The notes under the pieces: model-generated
Seen by the model: the letters and a program-made list of their open reading frames with translations, nothing else
Told to the model about the DNA's origin: nothing
Databases searched by the model: none
Shown: positions 13,601 to 27,479 of the stretch, piece by piece
Position numbering within the stretch: position 1 is the first letter of the stretch
Layout of the letters: the number at the start of each line of letters is the position of its first letter
From: Eurosta solidaginis
Taxonomy: Eukaryota; Arthropoda; Insecta; Diptera; Tephritidae
DNA length: 64,000 nt
NCBI RefSeq assembly: GCF_040869045.1
Contig: NC_090321.1
Span: 33,167,426-33,231,425, forward strand
Direction of reading: 5' to 3'
Translations under genes and position numbers: made by a program

Positions 13601-16600
13601 ATGAAATTTACAATTGAAGCTCACGCTGAGTATATAATGTTCGGTTACACCCGAACTTAGCCTTCCTTACTTGTTTAATAATGCTTGTTTGGGCTTTAAG
13701 GTTATTTCTCCGAGAAACATTTGGCCTGCGAATTACACACCTATTCCTGCATAGCTTTGCATTGTTTGATGTTGAAATATTCACGTTCTGATTGGAATCG
13801 GTTAGCACAACGCCGCGATATTGTATTGAATTTTGCTCATTATCGTGAGCCGCCAGAGAATATGATGCAAGTCCGCATTACACCGGAAAATGCCACATTT
13901 GTGGATATCAAAGAGCTCTGTTCGGACAATTTGGACGTATTTTTGTTGGACTATGCTTTGACTTGGCGCAACATAGATGTAAGTATTGAACCATCTCTGC
14001 TAGCAATTTTCAGATAATTTTATCGTCTAACGCCAAAAAAATGTTTAAAGGGAATTTTTACCTCCAAGCAGATATTAAAGCGATAAATAACTGTATCGTT
14101 TTGAGTTTCCCTTTATTTCAATAAATTCTCTTTCTTTTTGCGCTTCATTCCCTGAACTTCAATTAAGGCGTTGCTATGGTGCGCGGCCCAAACAAAGATT
14201 TTTTGGTTAATATTAAATATCATTGGAATTTTTGGATTACCTGACTTTCCCTCTTAACCCAGCTGTACGAGGTTTGCTATTTATATTTTGAGCCTAATAA
14301 TGAAAAGACAGTAATTTATTATCGAAAATGGCTTTATTGTTTTTCGAGGTATTTTCTATGATAATCAATACAGTTTTGCATGCGTTCAAACCAATTTTCG
14401 TAGCACTTTTTCCACGGCCGATTGAGGTATCTCCAAAACATGGTTTTTGAATGCATCAACGGCTTCTTCAGGCGCCAAAAAAACGTTGGCCACGCAATTT
14501 ATTCTTGATTTGCGGAAATAATAAGAAGTAATTTAGCGCCAAATCAGTGCTGTAAGGAGGGTGAAGCATTAATTCGACGTTTTGGCTAGTCAAATAGACG
14601 GTTGTTTCAGCTGATGTGTGAGTGCTGGCATTGTCATGATGAAGAATGATGCTTCATTCGCGCTTCTTCTTCCGTATTTCACCAAGCACTACTGGCAAAC
14701 AAATGGTTGTGTGCCATTCGGAATTCACCGTTCTTCGTTGCTCTAATGGCACGGTAGCCACATGTCCATATATTCCGAAGAAACAGGCATCATTTGCGTC
14801 GAAGTGCTTCGCGCACGAATGACTTGTCGGATTTGGCTCATCTTGGAAGACTTATACAGTGGATTGCTGTTTTGTTTCGGGCTCATACGCATAGATCCAA
14901 GATTCGTCACCTGTGTAGATGTTATATACAGCTTTTGATGCACCGCGATTGTATTTCATGAGCATTTCTTTGAATCTTTTTGAGCTTTTGTCAAATTATG
15001 CGGCATCCAAAGCGAACAAATTTTTTTCACAGCTAAATGTTCATGCAATATCTTATTGATGCTCGTCATACTAATGGCCAGGGATGCCTCAATCTCACGA
15101 TAATGCGTATGACGATCTTGGAATATAGTTCGCGCACAGCGTCAATGTTTTGTTGCACAACAACTGATTTTGGAGGACCTTCACGACTTTCGTCCCTGAG
15201 CAACGGCGGCCAAGATGGAATTCGTTATACCAGCGTTTCACAGTGGCAAAGGATGGGGCTTCATCACCAAAAGTGGAAGTAAGTTGTTCAAAGCACTCCT
15301 GTCTCAATAATCCACGTCGAAAGTCGTAAAAAATCATCGCACCAAAAATGTTCACGAGTTAATTCCATTTTTTCGCTGAGATACAATTTTTAAGTTACTG
15401 TTAACAACACAAGTTGTGCTCAAATGTCAAAATTTTCTGAAAAAGGTTATGCTTAAAAACGTCAAACTTTCAATTGAAAACGTCAGATGGCGCCGGCAAA
15501 CAATTAGTGTTTAGGCTCAAAATATAAATAGCAACCCTCGTAACAGGACATTGGCGACGGTTTCTCTCTTTGCCTCAGAAAGGGCTTTCTAGGTTACTAT
15601 CCACTTTTATCGAAAGATTTTCTCACATCTGTATGAATCTACTTCGCAAATTTCAACTTGGGTGAACAGTTCTTCCCGAAAGCTGATAAGAATTTGAAAC
15701 AACGGCGATATCTCCGGCTATCATTTCTTTACACCTTTTCCAGCTTAAGTTCAGAAAATTACAATTCAAGTTCAGAAATTCCAATTTTAATTCAGAAATT
15801 TACAATTCAAGTTCAGAAATTTTCAATTCAAGTTCAGAATTTTCAATTCAAGTTCAGAAAATTACAATTCAAGTTCAGAAATTCCAATTTAAATTCAGAA
15901 ATTTGCAATTCAAATTCAGAAAATTACAATTCAAGTTCAGTAATTCCAATTTAAATTCAGAAATTTCTGATTTAAGTTCAGAAATTTCCAATTCAAGTTC
16001 AGAAAATTACAATTTAAATTCAGAAAATTTGTCGGGTATTTTTTTTTTCATCCAATGGAAATAAATGTATATAAGATGGTATCTATGTGTTAAGGAAGCA
16101 TTGGTTATCTTAACTCGTTTATTTATTTATTAAAGTCAACACAGCCACAAAGCGGTCGACTACTGGATATAAGATACAATACAAATAACAAGGAAAAAAA
16201 CATAAGTGTAAAAAACAAAATTTAAAGTATAAACTTAAATATTAAACAATCAAATTAATTAAGTTAAATTTTAATTAATACATAAATCAAATCAAAAATA
16301 AAAATTAGTTAAAATTAATATTGAAATAAAATTGACCTTATTTAAAATTTTTTGAAAAATATCATGCCAGACGTGAGAGTATTTCCTTACGGATAGCAGC
16401 AATCGAATACTCAAAACTAATACAGTTGTACAGTTCATTATAGCGCGAGCACCAATTGCGAAGAGGGTTATATTTGGCAAAATTACGCCGTAGAATGGGT
16501 AAATGAAAGAGTACATAGTGTCTTGTAGTTCTCGCAGGAACAGAAAAATTCAGTCTGCTTACAAGGTCAGTGGAGTCTATCTCACCTATAATCAGTTTAT

Positions 16601-19600
16601 GAAGGAACAGTTCCCCGAGTAATGTTCTTCTATTCTCTAAAGTTGGCGAACTAATGAGAAGAAGTCTATTTCTATAAGGCGGAAGATGTTGATTTGATTC
16701 CCAGTTAAGACCGCGTAAAGCGAAGATTAGAAACTGCTTCTATACCTATTCAATTCGATCTATATGATCCGGGGACCAAATACAGGAACAATACTCAAGT
16801 ATAGGGCGAACCAAAAGATGTGTAAAGGGTCTTGGTTAAATAAGGATCATCAAATTCTTTAGCCCATCTTTTAATAAATCCGAGTACACCCGATGCCTTG
16901 TTTACGATAGATGAAATATGTATGTTAAAGCTCAATTTCGCATCAAAAAGAACACCAAATACTACAGATATACGCTCCAAGGGAGCACCATCTAGCATAG
17001 AGGATTTTAAAACTGGGTTGACTCTGTGAAATGTCATCATTTTGCGAGATAGCGAAGAAAAAAAAAGCAATTGCAATATTAATGCGCAAAGCCTTTATAA
17101 AAAGCTTGACGAGTTGAGGTTTCTGTCAGAAGGCTCCGATATTGATGTCATATGTGTTTCAGAAACATGGTTTTCTTCGTTTCATAAAAATGATATGGTG
17201 AAGATAAATGGATACCAACTTTTCAGAGTTGATAGAAGTGGTAATGGTGGTGGTGTTGCGATATATGTAAAAAGTAGTATGTCCTGTAAATTGTGTTGTT
17301 GTTCCAGTCCAGGTGATCCTGTGGAATATGTGTTTGTTCATATGTTTTCTGAGAATAATAGTAGGCTTCTTATCGGCTGTGTATACAGACCGAATCGACT
17401 AGTAGATTTTTCCGCGTTTATTGAATTTCTTCAATCGTTACTATTAGACTATGACAATATTATCATCGCTGGAGATTTTAATAGTAACCTACTGGTGGAT
17501 GCCACTTTAAAACAAAGCATGGAATCTCTGGGACTTTTTCCCACAAACTGTGCTATACCAACGCATTTCACAAATACTAACTCTTCTTTATTAGATTTAT
17601 TTTTTGTCAATTATCTTCATAAAATGATTCACTACACGCAACTATCCGCCTCCTGCTTCTCAACACGCGACCCGATATTCCTAAACTACAACTTCCAAGC
17701 ATCATGTAGGCCAAGATCGTTCGCGTATCGCGATTACAGAAGTATAGATTATTATTCTCTTGCTGAGTCCGTTGAGTCGGTTTAATGTAGCTTGATTCGT
17801 ACGTTAACATCGGTTGATGACCAGACAAAGTTTCTGCAGGATAACATAAATAAGTTATTCGATGATCACGTTCCACTAAAAATAAAAACACCTAAATACA
17901 AGAATAGCCCTTGGTTCAATGCTACATTAAAACACCTTATCCACCTTCGTAACCAAGCCTACTCACTGTGGAAAAGGTACAAAACAGTCGAAGCGCATAG
18001 CTGCTTTAAAACAGCTCGGCTTACTGCAAACAAAGCCATAAGGCTGGCTAAGGCAAATTATTTTAAGTATAAGCTTAGTTCTGCTTTGAATACAAAAGAA
18101 AAGTGGAACAAAATCAAACAAATAGGAATTGGTAAGCCCAAAAGTGACCTGTCTCATCCCCCTGATGTCGACATCAACGAAATTAATAATACTTTTGTAA
18201 GACTACCAAACTCAGCCGACAATGTGGGTATTGATAACTACTCCGTTCGTGTTAATGTTGACACTAGCCCTTTCGAGTTTGTTTGTGTCGATAATTGTGA
18301 TGTTGTCCAAGGCATACTTTCTGTTAAGTCTAACGCAATGGGGCTTGATGGTATATGTTCAAAGTTTTTAAAAGTCATTCTTCCCAAAATCCTTCCCCAC
18401 ATTACTTACTTGGTCAACTCAATTTTGACGACCGGTGTCTTACCAATATACTGGAAAGCTGCAAAAGTTATTCCAATCCGTAAACAAAATAATGAGTATC
18501 GACCAATAGCCATACTCCCTTTCCTCTCTTAAGGTCGTTGAACGTATTCTACATGGGCAAATCGTATCATATGTACATGAATACAAGCTCCTGTCAGACA
18601 GTCAGTCTGGTTTCAGGTCAAAGCGGAGCTGTACAACGGCACTATTATCTGTGACAGAAGAAATTCGTGAGCGAGTGGATGAAAGTTACATTGCCTTCTT
18701 AACACTTCTTGACCACTCTAAAGCTTTTGATTCTGTAGACCACACTCTGCTCTGTAGGAAGCTGGTAAACTTATTTAACTTCTCTGGTCATGCAGTTGCC
18801 CTTATAAGATCATATCTTGGCGATAGGACTCAAGCAGTATGTAGATGGTGAAAAGTCTGACTTCCTACATGTCTTAAGAGGCGTCCCTCAAGGCTCTATC
18901 CTGGGTCCTCTGTTATTTTTTCTGTATATCAATGACTTACCCGATGTCCTTAAATATTGTAATGTTCATATCTACGCTGATGATGTGCAGTTGTTTACGT
19001 GTTGTCCTCGTGATCAAACTAGCTTGTGCATAAGTAACTTAAACCACGATTTGAATCAAATATTTTCATGGGCTAATATGAATGGCTTATGTATAAACCC
19101 GAATAAGTCAAAATGTATTGTTATTCATAGAAGCTCTTTTCCCACTAATGATTTAGAGAATGTAGTGTTCGACAATTCCGTTATAGAATACGTAGATACG
19201 GCGAAAAACTTTGGTGTAATTTTTAACAAAACATTGACATGGAAAGACCATATTTTTAGAACGGTTGGAAAAGTGTGTGGAATGCTTCGTACACTATGGT
19301 TAACACAGTATTTCACGCCTTTGCACATAATACTACTTCTGGCTAAAGCGTACTTAATACCTACGCTACTCCATGGTTGTGTGATTTACTCAAACTGTGA
19401 CTATCTGTGCAAGAACAAACTAAATGTTGTTTACAACAACATTGCTAGATATGTTTATGGGTTGAAAAGACTTGACCACGTATCACAACATGCTGAAAGG
19501 TTGCCAAACATTTCTTTCGAAAACCTTTTAAAAGTCAAAACACTGTCCTTCCTCCATAAATTGATACACACGAAGGAACCTGACTATCTATATCGTAAGC

Positions 19601-21679
19601 TTATTTTTCTGCAATCATCAAGATCGGTGCTTCTTCTTAAGCACATTAGATACCGCGCGCTAACCTCTGAGCGCCAATTCTTTGTTACTGCAATACGTCT
19701 TTGGAACTCCCTACCTACAAGTCTTCGACTCTTGAGTAATGCTCTGCACTTCAAAAAAGAGCTAACATCATTTTTTAACGACTCTTAAACTGGATCTCAA
19801 ATTGTTGTTGTTAAAATGTTCATTTCTAAGTCCTTTTCCTTTCTCTGTGTCTTCTTCCTTTATTTGTTAAATACTATTCGATCTATAACCAGCCAAAGGT
19901 TATCATCACTACTGCTGCTATTTATTAATTACTTTTCTTTAGTTTTAAGGTTTACATTTACATACATAAATATTTCACTATTATCCGTTATATTTAATTT
20001 AATTTGATTAATCTAATTTATTATTATTATAAATGTTCAATTTTTATAGCTCATGCTATTCATGACTATCACTGTTAAATAATTTGTCAAAATTGCTGTG
20101 CTAGAAACAAATTTTCAAATAAATACATACATACAATGCCATCCATCTATATTCTTAGCGTCACAACCATTGATCTGCACTGCGTGGGAGCAGTGATGCC
20201 AAAGATATGACCACTTTAACAGTCAACGGAGCGTCCACAGAAATAACGTATAGGTACTCACTGCATAGATCTTGGCGCCATATGTCAAAATACCTCAACT
20301 TATCCGCCATCATTACCATTCATCATGAATTGCCACTTAATCGTGATATTGGCAGTTTCGTAACAATCCCAGCTTTCCCTATTTCACGGAAACTGACGGC
20401 GATTGGTAGCACAATAAGAGATCAAGGCTTTCTCCACCTTCGCAACTCTGTGGAGGTCTCTCCCTTCTACTGCTTCCAAACTACTGTTTCGACTGAAGTA
20501 TTTTCTTGGCCGTAGCGTCATCATGCACTTGTTGGAAAGAATTATACTCCATTTGATTTCAAGGTTCGGGATGTAAACACCTTGAAGAAAACTTGGGGTA
20601 CACTTCCATACCCATTCCACCATTTTGGCAACATGGTCAAAGAAGTATAAACACTTCCGCAAGTAACATATAAGTATAAAATTAATTAATAAAATAACTT
20701 TTGAAAATTAACACCCTACTTATAAATTTCTAAATTCGAACTGTAATTTTCTGAACTTGAAATGTAATTTTCTGAACTTGAATTGTAATTTTCTGAACTT
20801 GAAATGAAAATTCTGAACTTAAATTGTAATTTCTGAATTGTAATTGTAAATTTCTGAATTGAAATTGGAATTTCTGAATTTCAATTGTAATTTTCTGAAC
20901 TTGAATTGTAAATTTCTGAATTTAAATTGGAAATTCTGAACTTGAATTGTAATTTTCTGAACTTGAATTGCAATTTTCTGAACTTGAATTGTAAATTTCT
21001 GAACTTAAACTGGAAAAAGGTGTAGAAATGTCGTTTCAAAAAAGTGACTTGCGTGGTAAAAAATGCTGGCAGGGATTATAGCAGAAAACATACCTACCAA
21101 TAAATCAACGATAGTGTTAAATTCCTTGAAGCATTCTAAAAACTCTTATGTAAATATTTCGAATGCAGAGGACTCATGAGCCTCAATAGGAAAAAAATGA
21201 GGAAATCCGCCAACAAAAAATATTTTTTCAGAAATTGACGAAAATGTTTAACTGCTGGAATTTCACAAACTTATGCCTAAAACTATTGTGCTACTAAACT
21301 GCATGCTAGAAAGTTTTACAAATATTATTATAAAAACAGTTACAAATCAGGAACCGTAATTTACTTATTTCAAGCCTCTAGCAATTTTTTTTAGAACGCA
21401 ATGTATCTTTAGTTATTTAAGTCTATATTTTTATCTGATCACTTCTCCCATTCAAATTTAACATCCATAACTGCTTTTAACTATCTCTCATAATATTGGA
21501 AAAACATTTTTGAAATTTTTGTATATTAAAATGTTTACTCATTTTAGAATTATTCCGATTTTCATCACCTAATTATGTCTACATATCTTGCTGCTTTGGA
21601 TAATCGGTGCAAAGATCCAAAACTACTTGTAAATTTAAAAAATTTGCTTTTTGAAATTCGTCCTTTAAGCTATTCATAA
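1398..21679 (+). CDS. DNAI7: DNAI7 (CASC1/IC97) orthologue, nine visible exons, 5'-incomplete
   Basis: Spliced gene for an axonemal dynein-associated protein; in other organisms DNAI7/IC97 takes part in assembly and regulation of ciliary or flagellar dynein arms. What is seen: nine exons with GT-AG borders whose phases all join (1,2,0,1,2,0,1,0), giving about 929 residues to a TAA stop. Family landmarks: a TLGGVYxL-like block at the start of exon 4 ([10 protein letters not shown]), the aromatic HWTT segment near the end of exon 4, [10 protein letters not shown] in exon 5 (matching the family motif around MPYQSWELRP), the SDWNRL segment in exon 8, and a C-terminus ending RPLSYS, like the human RLLSYS. 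Exon 4 carries a long charged linker not conserved with vertebrates. The N-terminal exons are missing upstream. In flies such a gene would be expected mainly in testis (sperm axoneme) and ciliated sensory neurons. Introns total about 17.5 kb and are filled with transposons, but every exon is open. Confidence 0.88.
1677..1782 (+). CDS. DNAI7: DNAI7 exon
   Basis: Acceptor TTTTTAG at 1676 and donor GTAAGA at 1783. The exon enters in phase 1 (G+AT makes Asp) and leaves in phase 2. The peptide runs from [11 protein letters not shown] to [10 protein letters not shown]. The preceding intron is only 59 bp. Confidence 0.8.
1819..2316. mobile_element. Nonautonomous TIR element in a DNAI7 intron
   Basis: 498 bp with inverted arms of about 115 bp beginning CAAGGCGAATTCAGTACCAG on the left and mirrored at the right. 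A second, direct copy of the arm (from about 1971) lies inside, so the element is partly tandemly duplicated. No TSD recognised. It fills most of the 598 bp intron between exons ending at 1782 and starting at 2381. Confidence 0.7.
2381..2603 (+). CDS. DNAI7: DNAI7 exon
   Basis: Acceptor CATCTAAG and donor GTAATG. Entry in phase 2 (AT+G makes Met), exit in phase 0. It encodes a Lys/Glu-rich helical stretch beginning [11 protein letters not shown] and ending KLEEDE, which joins directly to [11 protein letters not shown] of the next exon, as the family alignment predicts. Confidence 0.8.
2681..3720. mobile_element. TIR repeat, family A copy 1
   Basis: Bounded by CAGCCCAATTCCAAA and its inverse TTAGAATTGGGCTG. 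The interior has further inverted segments (AATGAATACCACATGAAATG and its reverse complement near 2880). Parts recur at about 48030-48868. No transposase is visible; apparent short open frames inside are chance. Confidence 0.6.
3721..4649. other. Intronic, nothing recognised
   Basis: Part of the 4.57 kb DNAI7 intron. No exon, RNA gene or clear repeat was recognised here. Confidence 0.4.
4650..5570 (+). repeat. Widespread fly repeat R, copy 1, split by a SINE
   Basis: Begins with the TATACTCAGCTGAGCAG-like terminus, contains a CCGT run and the phrase ACACGATAACTTGAG, and then AGTGGGCG-type blocks. The same order of blocks, in either orientation, appears at 5927-6502, 12790-13672 and 38933-41530. 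A tRNA-derived SINE interrupts it at 4793-5154. Confidence 0.6.
4793..5154 (-). mobile_element. tRNA-derived SINE, copy 1
   Basis: About 362 bp, read on the minus strand: a tRNA-like head with A-box TGGTAGCGTGC (at about 5121-5131) and B-box-like GTTCACACCCC (at about 5084-5094), a conserved body, and an A-rich tail. Flanked by a perfect 9 bp duplication ACACGATAA at 4784-4792 and 5155-5163. Other copies at 9240-9592 and 57937-59385. Confidence 0.8.
5927..6502 (+). repeat. Widespread fly repeat R, copy 2
   Basis: Starts TTTTATACCCAGCTGT, contains the CCGTCCGT run, AACACGATAACTTGAG and CACGCCCACTTTTTA, and ends CAGCTGGGTATGTAATGTTCG...TTCCTTACTT. The ends are partly inverted (ATACCCAGCTG against CAGCTGGGTAT). 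No coding capacity. Confidence 0.6.
6614..7147 (-). mobile_element. Solo LTR, copy 1
   Basis: On the minus strand it runs from about GTTGTGACGAATATTAGC to ATTTCACTAAATTCGTTACA, with a promoter-like GAGAGTATAAAAGG about two thirds from the 5' end. Related LTRs lie at 29960-30295 (partial) and 36006-36497. No internal retrotransposon sequence is adjacent, so this is a solo LTR. Family (gypsy or BEL) not decided. Confidence 0.65.
7176..8694 (+). CDS. DNAI7: DNAI7 large exon
   Basis: The 1519 bp exon runs from an acceptor ending TCCTAG to the donor GTGAGT. It opens with [14 protein letters not shown], the conserved DNAI7 strand, then a segment on paired acidic and aromatic residues ([16 protein letters not shown]). 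A long low-complexity linker follows, rich in Ser early and Lys/Glu late, and the exon closes with [12 protein letters not shown]. The linker is longer than in the human protein and is probably disordered. No frameshift is seen. Confidence 0.88.
8695..9042. other. DNAI7 intron, nothing recognised
   Basis: Follows the donor of the large exon. T-rich; no exon recognised. Confidence 0.4.
9043..10557. mobile_element. TA-flanked TIR element, copy 1, with nested SINE
   Basis: Left end CACCGAAAGAAAAAGACTGG, right end ...CATTTCTTTCAGTG (inverted CACTGAAAGAAATG), with TA on both sides (9041-9042, 10558-10559), as in Tc1/mariner-type MITEs. The ends keep paired GTAAAATCAAC blocks. A tRNA SINE interrupts it. 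A shorter copy in opposite orientation is at 44313-45226. No transposase visible. Confidence 0.72.
9240..9592 (-). mobile_element. tRNA-derived SINE, copy 2
   Basis: Minus-strand copy with the best B-box of the three (GGTTCGCAACC, about 9535-9545) and an A-box-like TGGTTGTGTGC (9572-9582). Its tail is a TTTA-type simple repeat (AATAAATAAATAAATG on the plus strand). Nested inside the TA-flanked element. Confidence 0.75.
10606..10880 (+). mobile_element. CAA-tailed SINE-like repeat (5'-truncated)
   Basis: Shares ATAGCTTCTCCAACCCAATT, TCGTTCCCGAGATGGTCGGG and the tail TTATCGCTACAACAACAACA with fuller copies at 24434-24843 and 63039-63380, but lacks the first third. Confidence 0.6.
10921..11642. 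mobile_element. TTAA-flanked long inverted-repeat element
   Basis: 722 bp made of two arms of about 310 bp: GGGCCAATTAATGGTGACTT at the left and its reverse complement at the right. TTAA flanks both ends (10917-10920, 11643-11646), the TSD of piggyBac-type elements. A right-hand half copy with the same TTAA end is at 50030-50412. Noncoding, probably a piggyBac-type MITE. Confidence 0.75.
11883..11958 (+). CDS. DNAI7: DNAI7 short exon
   Basis: This 76 bp exon is easily missed. Acceptor TTTCGTTAAG, donor GTAAAT. Phase 1 entry (G+GC makes Gly) and phase 2 exit. It encodes [20 protein letters not shown], the exact counterpart of the vertebrate FGPVTL...MPYQSWELRP block, and it restores the frame between the exons ending at 8694 and starting at 12311. 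Confidence 0.85.
12311..12482 (+). CDS. DNAI7: DNAI7 exon
   Basis: Acceptor ATAAATAG; the donor GTTTGC is weak. Phase 2 entry, phase 0 exit. It encodes [20 protein letters not shown] and continues to DFKELKK, the beta-rich C-terminal domain of the family. Confidence 0.82.
12545..12608 (+). CDS. DNAI7: DNAI7 short exon
   Basis: Acceptor TTTTGTTAG, donor GTAAAA, 64 bp, phase 0 in and phase 1 out. The peptide [20 protein letters not shown] matches the vertebrate segment LNIFPTRHSHFYV. The upstream intron is only 62 bp. Confidence 0.85.
12790..13672 (+). repeat. Tandem array, unit about 305 bp, repeat R family
   Basis: About 2.6 units in a DNAI7 intron; the phrase AAGAAAAATTAACGGATCGT recurs at about 13011 and 13316. 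Each unit holds GGGCGTGGCACCGC-like and CGCCCACTTTTATATAAAAG blocks. It ends GTTCGGTTACACCCGAACTT, the terminus of the fly repeat seen at 5927-6502, so the array is an internal amplification of that repeat. Confidence 0.7.
13701..13978 (+). CDS. DNAI7: DNAI7 exon
   Basis: Acceptor GGGCTTTAAG and donor GTAAGT, phase 1 in (G+GT makes Gly) and phase 0 out. It encodes [20 protein letters not shown], then the SDWNRL motif shared with the vertebrate GWSKWNLL block, and ends at TWRNID. Confidence 0.87.
14268..15540 (-). mobile_element. mariner element (mellifera-type), inactive
   Basis: 1273 bp between TA dinucleotides (14266-14267, 15541-15542), with TIRs CGAGGTTTGCTATTTATATT and its near-perfect inverse. 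On the minus strand lies a broken mariner transposase: an N-terminal helix-turn-helix part ([17 protein letters not shown]...FGDEAP, about 15355-15180), the first catalytic block around [11 protein letters not shown] (about 14905), the HHDNAS block (about 14645), and a third block altered to STDLA from the usual SPDLA. Several frameshifts divide it, so it is a dead copy. It sits in the last DNAI7 intron. Confidence 0.85.
15742..16030 (+). repeat. Minisatellite arm, left
   Basis: About 14 units of 18-21 bp of the form AGTTCAGAAAATTACAATTC with small variants. A derived open frame ([13 protein letters not shown] repeats) is a by-product of the array and not a gene. Confidence 0.75.
16127..17040 (-). 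mobile_element. LINE 3' part (Jockey-type), 5'-truncated
   Basis: Minus strand. Encodes the end of a reverse transcriptase [23 protein letters not shown], then [20 protein letters not shown], nearly the same as the LINE at 63408-64000. The 3' end is a TAAATAAATAAA run at 16127. It meets the next LINE head to head at about 17041. Confidence 0.75.
17042..20137 (+). mobile_element. LINE (Jockey/CR1 group) with endonuclease and reverse transcriptase
   Basis: Nearly complete ORF2 lacking the 5' end. An APE endonuclease at 17080-17780 shows [21 protein letters not shown] and a terminal LLDLFFV. A linker rich in Lys follows, then a reverse transcriptase with RPIAIL (about 18500), [16 protein letters not shown] (about 18690), [13 protein letters not shown] (about 18880) and the catalytic YADDVQ (about 18973). 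The 3' end is a TACA microsatellite at 20120-20137. It is dead: a stop at 17783 and frameshifts near 18530 and 18835. It lies inside the Foldback-like element. Confidence 0.85.
20138..20723. other. Foldback interior, unassigned
   Basis: Not LINE and not array. The minus strand has a 92-codon open stretch (20384-20662, around [20 protein letters not shown]) flanked by protein-like but frame-broken sequence. It may be a decayed remnant of the element's own gene or a captured fragment; I do not recognise it. Confidence 0.3.
20724..21046 (-). repeat. Minisatellite arm, right (inverted)
   Basis: Reverse-complement array of the left arm: TTTTCTGAACTTGAATTGTAA units, about 14 copies, ending in the mirrored edge near 21005-21046. 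Confidence 0.75.
21548..21679 (+). CDS. DNAI7: DNAI7 last exon
   Basis: Acceptor TCATTTTAG followed in phase 0 by 43 codons and TAA. The peptide starts [14 protein letters not shown] and ends EIRPLSYS, closely matching the human C-terminus (EFHSTLYHMV to RLLSYS). It lies 7.6 kb from the previous exon, across a mariner and a Foldback-like element with LINEs inside. Confidence 0.88.
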   Translation, partial: NYSDFHHLIMSTYLAALDNRCKDPKLLVNLKNLLFEIRPLSYS

Positions 21680-21696
21680 AATAATTGGAAAATACA

Positions 21697-21722
21697 AATA
21701 AAGGTATAACATTTTGAATAAA
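21697..21722 (+). terminator. Poly(A) signals of DNAI7
   Basis: AATAAA occurs at 21697-21702 and again at 21717-21722, 18 and 38 bp after the stop codon. This is a compact 3' UTR facing the convergent Sec61 beta gene. Confidence 0.6.
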
Positions 21723-22109
21723 AATCATTTGCATTAATCATCTATTTAAATGTTTAATTAGTTTTGAAGTATACATATGTATGATCTGAATATATTTAAT
21801 TTAACATAATGCACACACAAAAATATTAGATATTTAATTTGAAAGCGCGTGTAGCCCTTATTTTGTAAATCGATTTGAAAATAAAGTTATAATTGTATAT
21901 CAAGGTGATTCTATTTATGAAATATGAGCAAAATTAATAGCCCAATATCCATATGATAATAGTAAATTGTATTATAAAAAACTTTCGCAAAGAGTTACAG
22001 AATACGGCCACATATATTTCGTATACGTTGCAGTAAATTGTAATCAATAACAATTTATAATCGTAGTTAATGCGCAACTTTATACACATTGATGTACATA
22101 GATACTTGA

Positions 22110-22115
22110 TTTATT
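22110..22115 (-). terminator. Poly(A) signal, likely Sec61 beta
   Basis: AATAAA on the minus strand, 268 bp after the stop codon. Not the only AT-rich option. Confidence 0.4.
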
Positions 22116-22382
22116 GGTAAAAAATAAACTTAATTTACTATACTTATAAGAAAAATAGTATATATTGAAAATGAATTTGCAAATAAAAGTTGCATGCAGT
22201 ACGGGGCAATCTTCTATGGTCAACATTCTTTTTTTTTTTTTTAACTTTTGAGACATACTGCTTATGTTGATAATGCGGCTGCAAGCGGGTATACACCCGT
22301 TAGTTGTGCTTGTGAGAAAGTTGCTGTTGCCGTTGCACACATATATACATATCATATTTGCTACGCTGACGCTTTTGCCACC

Positions 22383-27479
<5,097 letters not shown>

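Larger units (their letters stand above)
15690..21046. mobile_element. Foldback-like element enclosing two LINEs
   Basis: Two inverted arms of about 300 bp, each made of short (about 20 bp) tandem units, bracket 4.7 kb. The outer edges also mirror each other: TACACCTTTTCCAGCTTAAG at about 15731 against CTTAAACTGGAAAAAGGTGT at about 21005. Long inverted repeats built of short tandem units are the hallmark of Foldback elements. The interior holds two LINEs and an unassigned stretch. No TSD identified; limits are approximate. Confidence 0.6.

Noticed and set aside
14150..14250. DNAI7 exon after 13978 reading [15 protein letters not shown]
   Set aside because: Its frame does not fit the phase 0 donor at 13978, while the exon at 21548 fits in phase and matches the family's C-terminus.
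15658..15954. 98-codon repetitive protein
   Set aside because: The repeats are just the translation of the 20 bp minisatellite arm; its start codon is not an ATG.
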